NCBI GenBank assembly: GCA_019240175.1 | Contig: JAFAYS010001105.1 | Span: forward strand, 1-6,723 | Source: Chloroflexota bacterium | GTDB taxonomy: Bacteria; Chloroflexota; Chloroflexia; Chloroflexales; Kallotenuaceae | Direction: 5' to 3' | Length of the DNA stretch: 6,723 nucleotides | Shown: positions 5,205 through 6,723 of the stretch, piece by piece | Position numbering within the stretch: the first letter of the stretch is position 1 | Layout: every line of letters starts with the position of its first letter | The notes under the pieces: model-generated | The model's input: only the letters and a program-made list of their open reading frames with translations | Database searches by the model: none | Told to the model about the DNA's origin: nothing | Made by a program: the position numbers and the translations under genes

Positions 5205-5209
5205 GATGT

Positions 5210-6721
5210 ATGAAGTACGTACAACGGTGTATGCCGCTCCTCGCGCTGATCATGATCTTTACGCTCGTTGCCTGCGGCAGCCCAGCCGCGACGAATGAAG
5301 GCGCTGCTAGCCCGTCCGCAGCCGCCAACACTGGTGGCGAAGGTGCCGCTAGCCCATCCGCAGCTGCCAGCGCCGGCGGTGAAGCCAGTTCTTCAGATGC
5401 CCCTGCCGCGTCCGGCGATGCCGCTCCCTCGCCCACGCCGGAGCCCACCAACGGGCAGACCAGCAACTACGACTCCGCCGCGACCAAGTTCACTTTCTGG
5501 ATCATGCCCAACGGCCCGCAGCCGATCGTGAACGCGCAGAAGCAGGCCGAAGCGTTCACGCAGGCCAACCCCGATATCGGCATTCGGCTTGAGCTGATCG
5601 ACTGGTCGGTGGCCTACAACCAGATCCAGACCTCGCTGCAAGGCGGTGCCGACGCGTGCGTGACGCAGATGGGCACAACCTGGGTCAGCGGTTTCCAGCC
5701 GCTCGGCGGCCTGCGCCCCTTCACGGCTGACGAGATCGCGTCGATGGGCGGGCCGGAAGCGTTTGTCGAGGCATCCTGGACAACCACGCATCAGGAAGGC
5801 AACGAAGAGATCGTGGCGATCCCGTGGTTCGTGGACGCGCGCGCCCTGGCCTTCCGCAAAGATCTGCTCGAAAAGGCCGGCCTGACCAAAGAAGAAGCCT
5901 TCAAAGATCTGGCGACCTTCGAGACCACCTTGCAGAAGGTCAAAGAAGCGAACCCCGACATCGCGCCGTTTGCTCACACCGGACGCGGCGACTGGAACGT
6001 GATCCAGAACGCCTCGATGTTCATCTGGAACTACGGCGGCGATATTCTGACGCCCGATAACAAACAGGCCGCCTTCAACTCGGATCAGGCCGTCGACGCG
6101 GTCACCTTTGCGGCGAGCCTGTACGGCAAAGGCTTGACGCCTCCCGACGCACCCGAGATCAACACGACCCAGGCCGAGAACAAAGTCTCGGAGGGCACAG
6201 CCTTCTCGACCGTCACCGGCCCCTGGACCGTCGGCAACGTGAACGCTGCGGCGGATGCAGGCGGCTGGCAGAACCGTGAGGTCGCCGCCAACATGGACTT
6301 CGTGGAGTGGCCGGCTGGACCCGGCGGTCAGTACGCCTTCGTGGGTGGCAGCCAGCTGGGCATCTTCAACGAGTGCCAGTATCCTGACGAGGCGGTCAAG
6401 CTCGTGCAGTTCCTGACCAGCCAGGAGTCGGTGGTGCCCTACACCAAGGTCGCGGGCTTCCTGCCGGCGCGGCTTGAGGCCCAGAAAGATCCGGCCTTCA
6501 ACACGCCGGCCTACCAGGTCTTCCAGGCCGCCGCTGCCAAGGGCAAAGTTCCGCCGACGATCGCGCAGTGGGGCGGCGTTGAGAACGTGATGCGCACGGC
6601 GCTCGAAGGCGTCTGGGAAGATGTCGCGGCATCGCCGGGCACGCCGATCGACGAGGCGAAGGTTAAGGCACGGCTGGATGCCGGCGCGCAAAGCGTCAAC
6701 GAGCTCCTGACTACGCCCTAG
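5210..6721 (+). CDS. Carbohydrate ABC transporter solute-binding lipoprotein (family 1 extracellular binding protein)
   Basis: This 503-residue lipoprotein has a signal peptide of 21 residues ending in the lipobox LVAC, with lipidated Cys22. Residues 23-91 form a low-complexity Ala/Ser/Gly/Pro linker containing two copies of a 14-residue repeat. The binding domain starts near KFTFWIMPNG (93-102) and shows family hallmarks: IPWFVDARALAFRKDLLEKAGL (begins at 204), WNYGGD (273-278), GPWTVGN (from 337), and a C-terminal stretch on persistence of bound targets (FVGGSQLGIFN, VKLVQFLTSQESV). The family (SBP_bac_1, COG1653) captures oligosaccharides outside the membrane and delivers them to two permeases. 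Those are not in the window, which ends 2 nt after the stop. Operator O4 and the xylanase nearby suggest xylo-oligosaccharides as ligand (inference); the conserved family alone does not specify the sugar. The linker makes it longer than usual (about 420-450). Confidence 0.94.
   Translation: MKYVQRCMPLLALIMIFTLVACGSPAATNEGAASPSAAANTGGEGAASPSAAASAGGEASSSDAPAASGDAAPSPTPEPTNGQTSNYDSAATKFTFWIMPNGPQPIVNAQKQAEAFTQANPDIGIRLELIDWSVAYNQIQTSLQGGADACVTQMGTTWVSGFQPLGGLRPFTADEIASMGGPEAFVEASWTTTHQEGNEEIVAIPWFVDARALAFRKDLLEKAGLTKEEAFKDLATFETTLQKVKEANPDIAPFAHTGRGDWNVIQNASMFIWNYGGDILTPDNKQAAFNSDQAVDAVTFAASLYGKGLTPPDAPEINTTQAENKVSEGTAFSTVTGPWTVGNVNAAADAGGWQNREVAANMDFVEWPAGPGGQYAFVGGSQLGIFNECQYPDEAVKLVQFLTSQESVVPYTKVAGFLPARLEAQKDPAFNTPAYQVFQAAAAKGKVPPTIAQWGGVENVMRTALEGVWEDVAASPGTPIDEAKVKARLDAGAQSVNELLTTP
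5297..5380 (+). repeat. Tandem 42-bp repeat (two copies) in the lipoprotein linker
   Basis: Copies at 5297-5338 and 5339-5380 match at 33 of 42 bases and encode EGAASPSAAANTGG and EGAASPSAAASAGG. Six of the nine differences are synonymous third-position changes, so the duplication is not very recent and its composition has been kept. It lengthens the flexible tether between the lipid anchor and the binding domain. Confidence 0.85.
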
Positions 6722-6723
6722 CA

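Larger units (their letters stand above)
4626..5209. other. 584-bp non-coding region between the regulator and the lipoprotein gene
   Basis: No credible gene is present; the longest open frame (from a TTG at 4642) has no ribosome binding site and crosses the GC-rich palindrome. In order it holds two hairpins (4652-4667, 4675-4695), operator-like O3 (4769-4784), the AATTG/CAATT dyad (4788-4800) overlapping an extended -10-like TGCTACAAT (4791-4799) without a matching -35, the ATCATT/AATGAT dyad (4821-4838), the GCTCA/TGAGC dyad (4902-4918), an 8-bp inverted repeat (4931-4956), the main promoter with O4, and a leader of about 199 nt with two possible hairpins. Its density of dyads suggests regulation beyond one repressor. 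Confidence 0.7.

Noticed and set aside
5393..6691. Minus-strand open frame of 432 codons
   Set aside because: It is antisense to the solute-binding protein, is Arg- and Gly-rich as expected of a shadow frame, and matches no family I recognise.

Overview
The window is part of a xylan-utilisation locus. It holds four protein genes: a multimodular secreted GH10 xylanase (minus strand, cut by the left edge), a ThuA-like protein (minus strand, upstream of the xylanase), a LacI-family repressor (plus strand, divergent from the ThuA-like gene), and a lipoprotein solute-binding protein of a carbohydrate ABC transporter (plus strand, ending 2 nt before the right edge). The coding regions are GC-rich and begin behind purine-rich ribosome binding sites; the intergenic regions are visibly AT-richer. 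The lipoprotein has a Cys lipobox followed by a long Ala/Ser/Gly/Pro linker, and the xylanase resembles enzymes of free-living plant-polymer degraders. Together these suggest a Chloroflexota bacterium of the Chloroflexia type (Herpetosiphon, Kallotenue or Roseiflexus relatives). That placement is an inference from protein style, not a proven assignment.

Layout: 1-2565 (minus) xylanase with signal peptide, two CBM22-like modules, the GH10 catalytic domain and the start of a CBM9-like module. 2566-2723 is a spacer with a small perfect palindrome. 2724-3353 (minus) is the ThuA-like protein. 3354-3605 is a compact divergent control region with two near-consensus sigma70 promoters back to back, whose -35 boxes lie in a perfect 9-bp inverted repeat, and two LacI-type operator-like sites. 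3606-4625 (plus) is the LacI-family regulator. 4626-5209 is a 584-bp non-coding region with a strong GC-rich hairpin after the regulator, several dyads, a third and a fourth operator-like site, and a near-consensus promoter about 200 nt ahead of the lipoprotein gene. 5210-6721 (plus) is the solute-binding lipoprotein; the transporter permeases probably follow outside the window.

How the parts fit (inference): the xylanase cuts xylan outside the cell, the lipoprotein captures the released oligosaccharides for import, and the LacI-family protein represses the ThuA-xylanase unit, its own gene and the transporter until an imported sugar releases it. The main support is an operator-like motif, CAGGAAAnCGCTnnCA, seen in near-identical form at four non-coding places: two in the divergent region and two upstream of the lipoprotein gene. 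One 16-bp version is exactly repeated in opposite orientations 1.2 kb apart. No CRISPR array, tRNA, rRNA, transposase or attachment site was seen.
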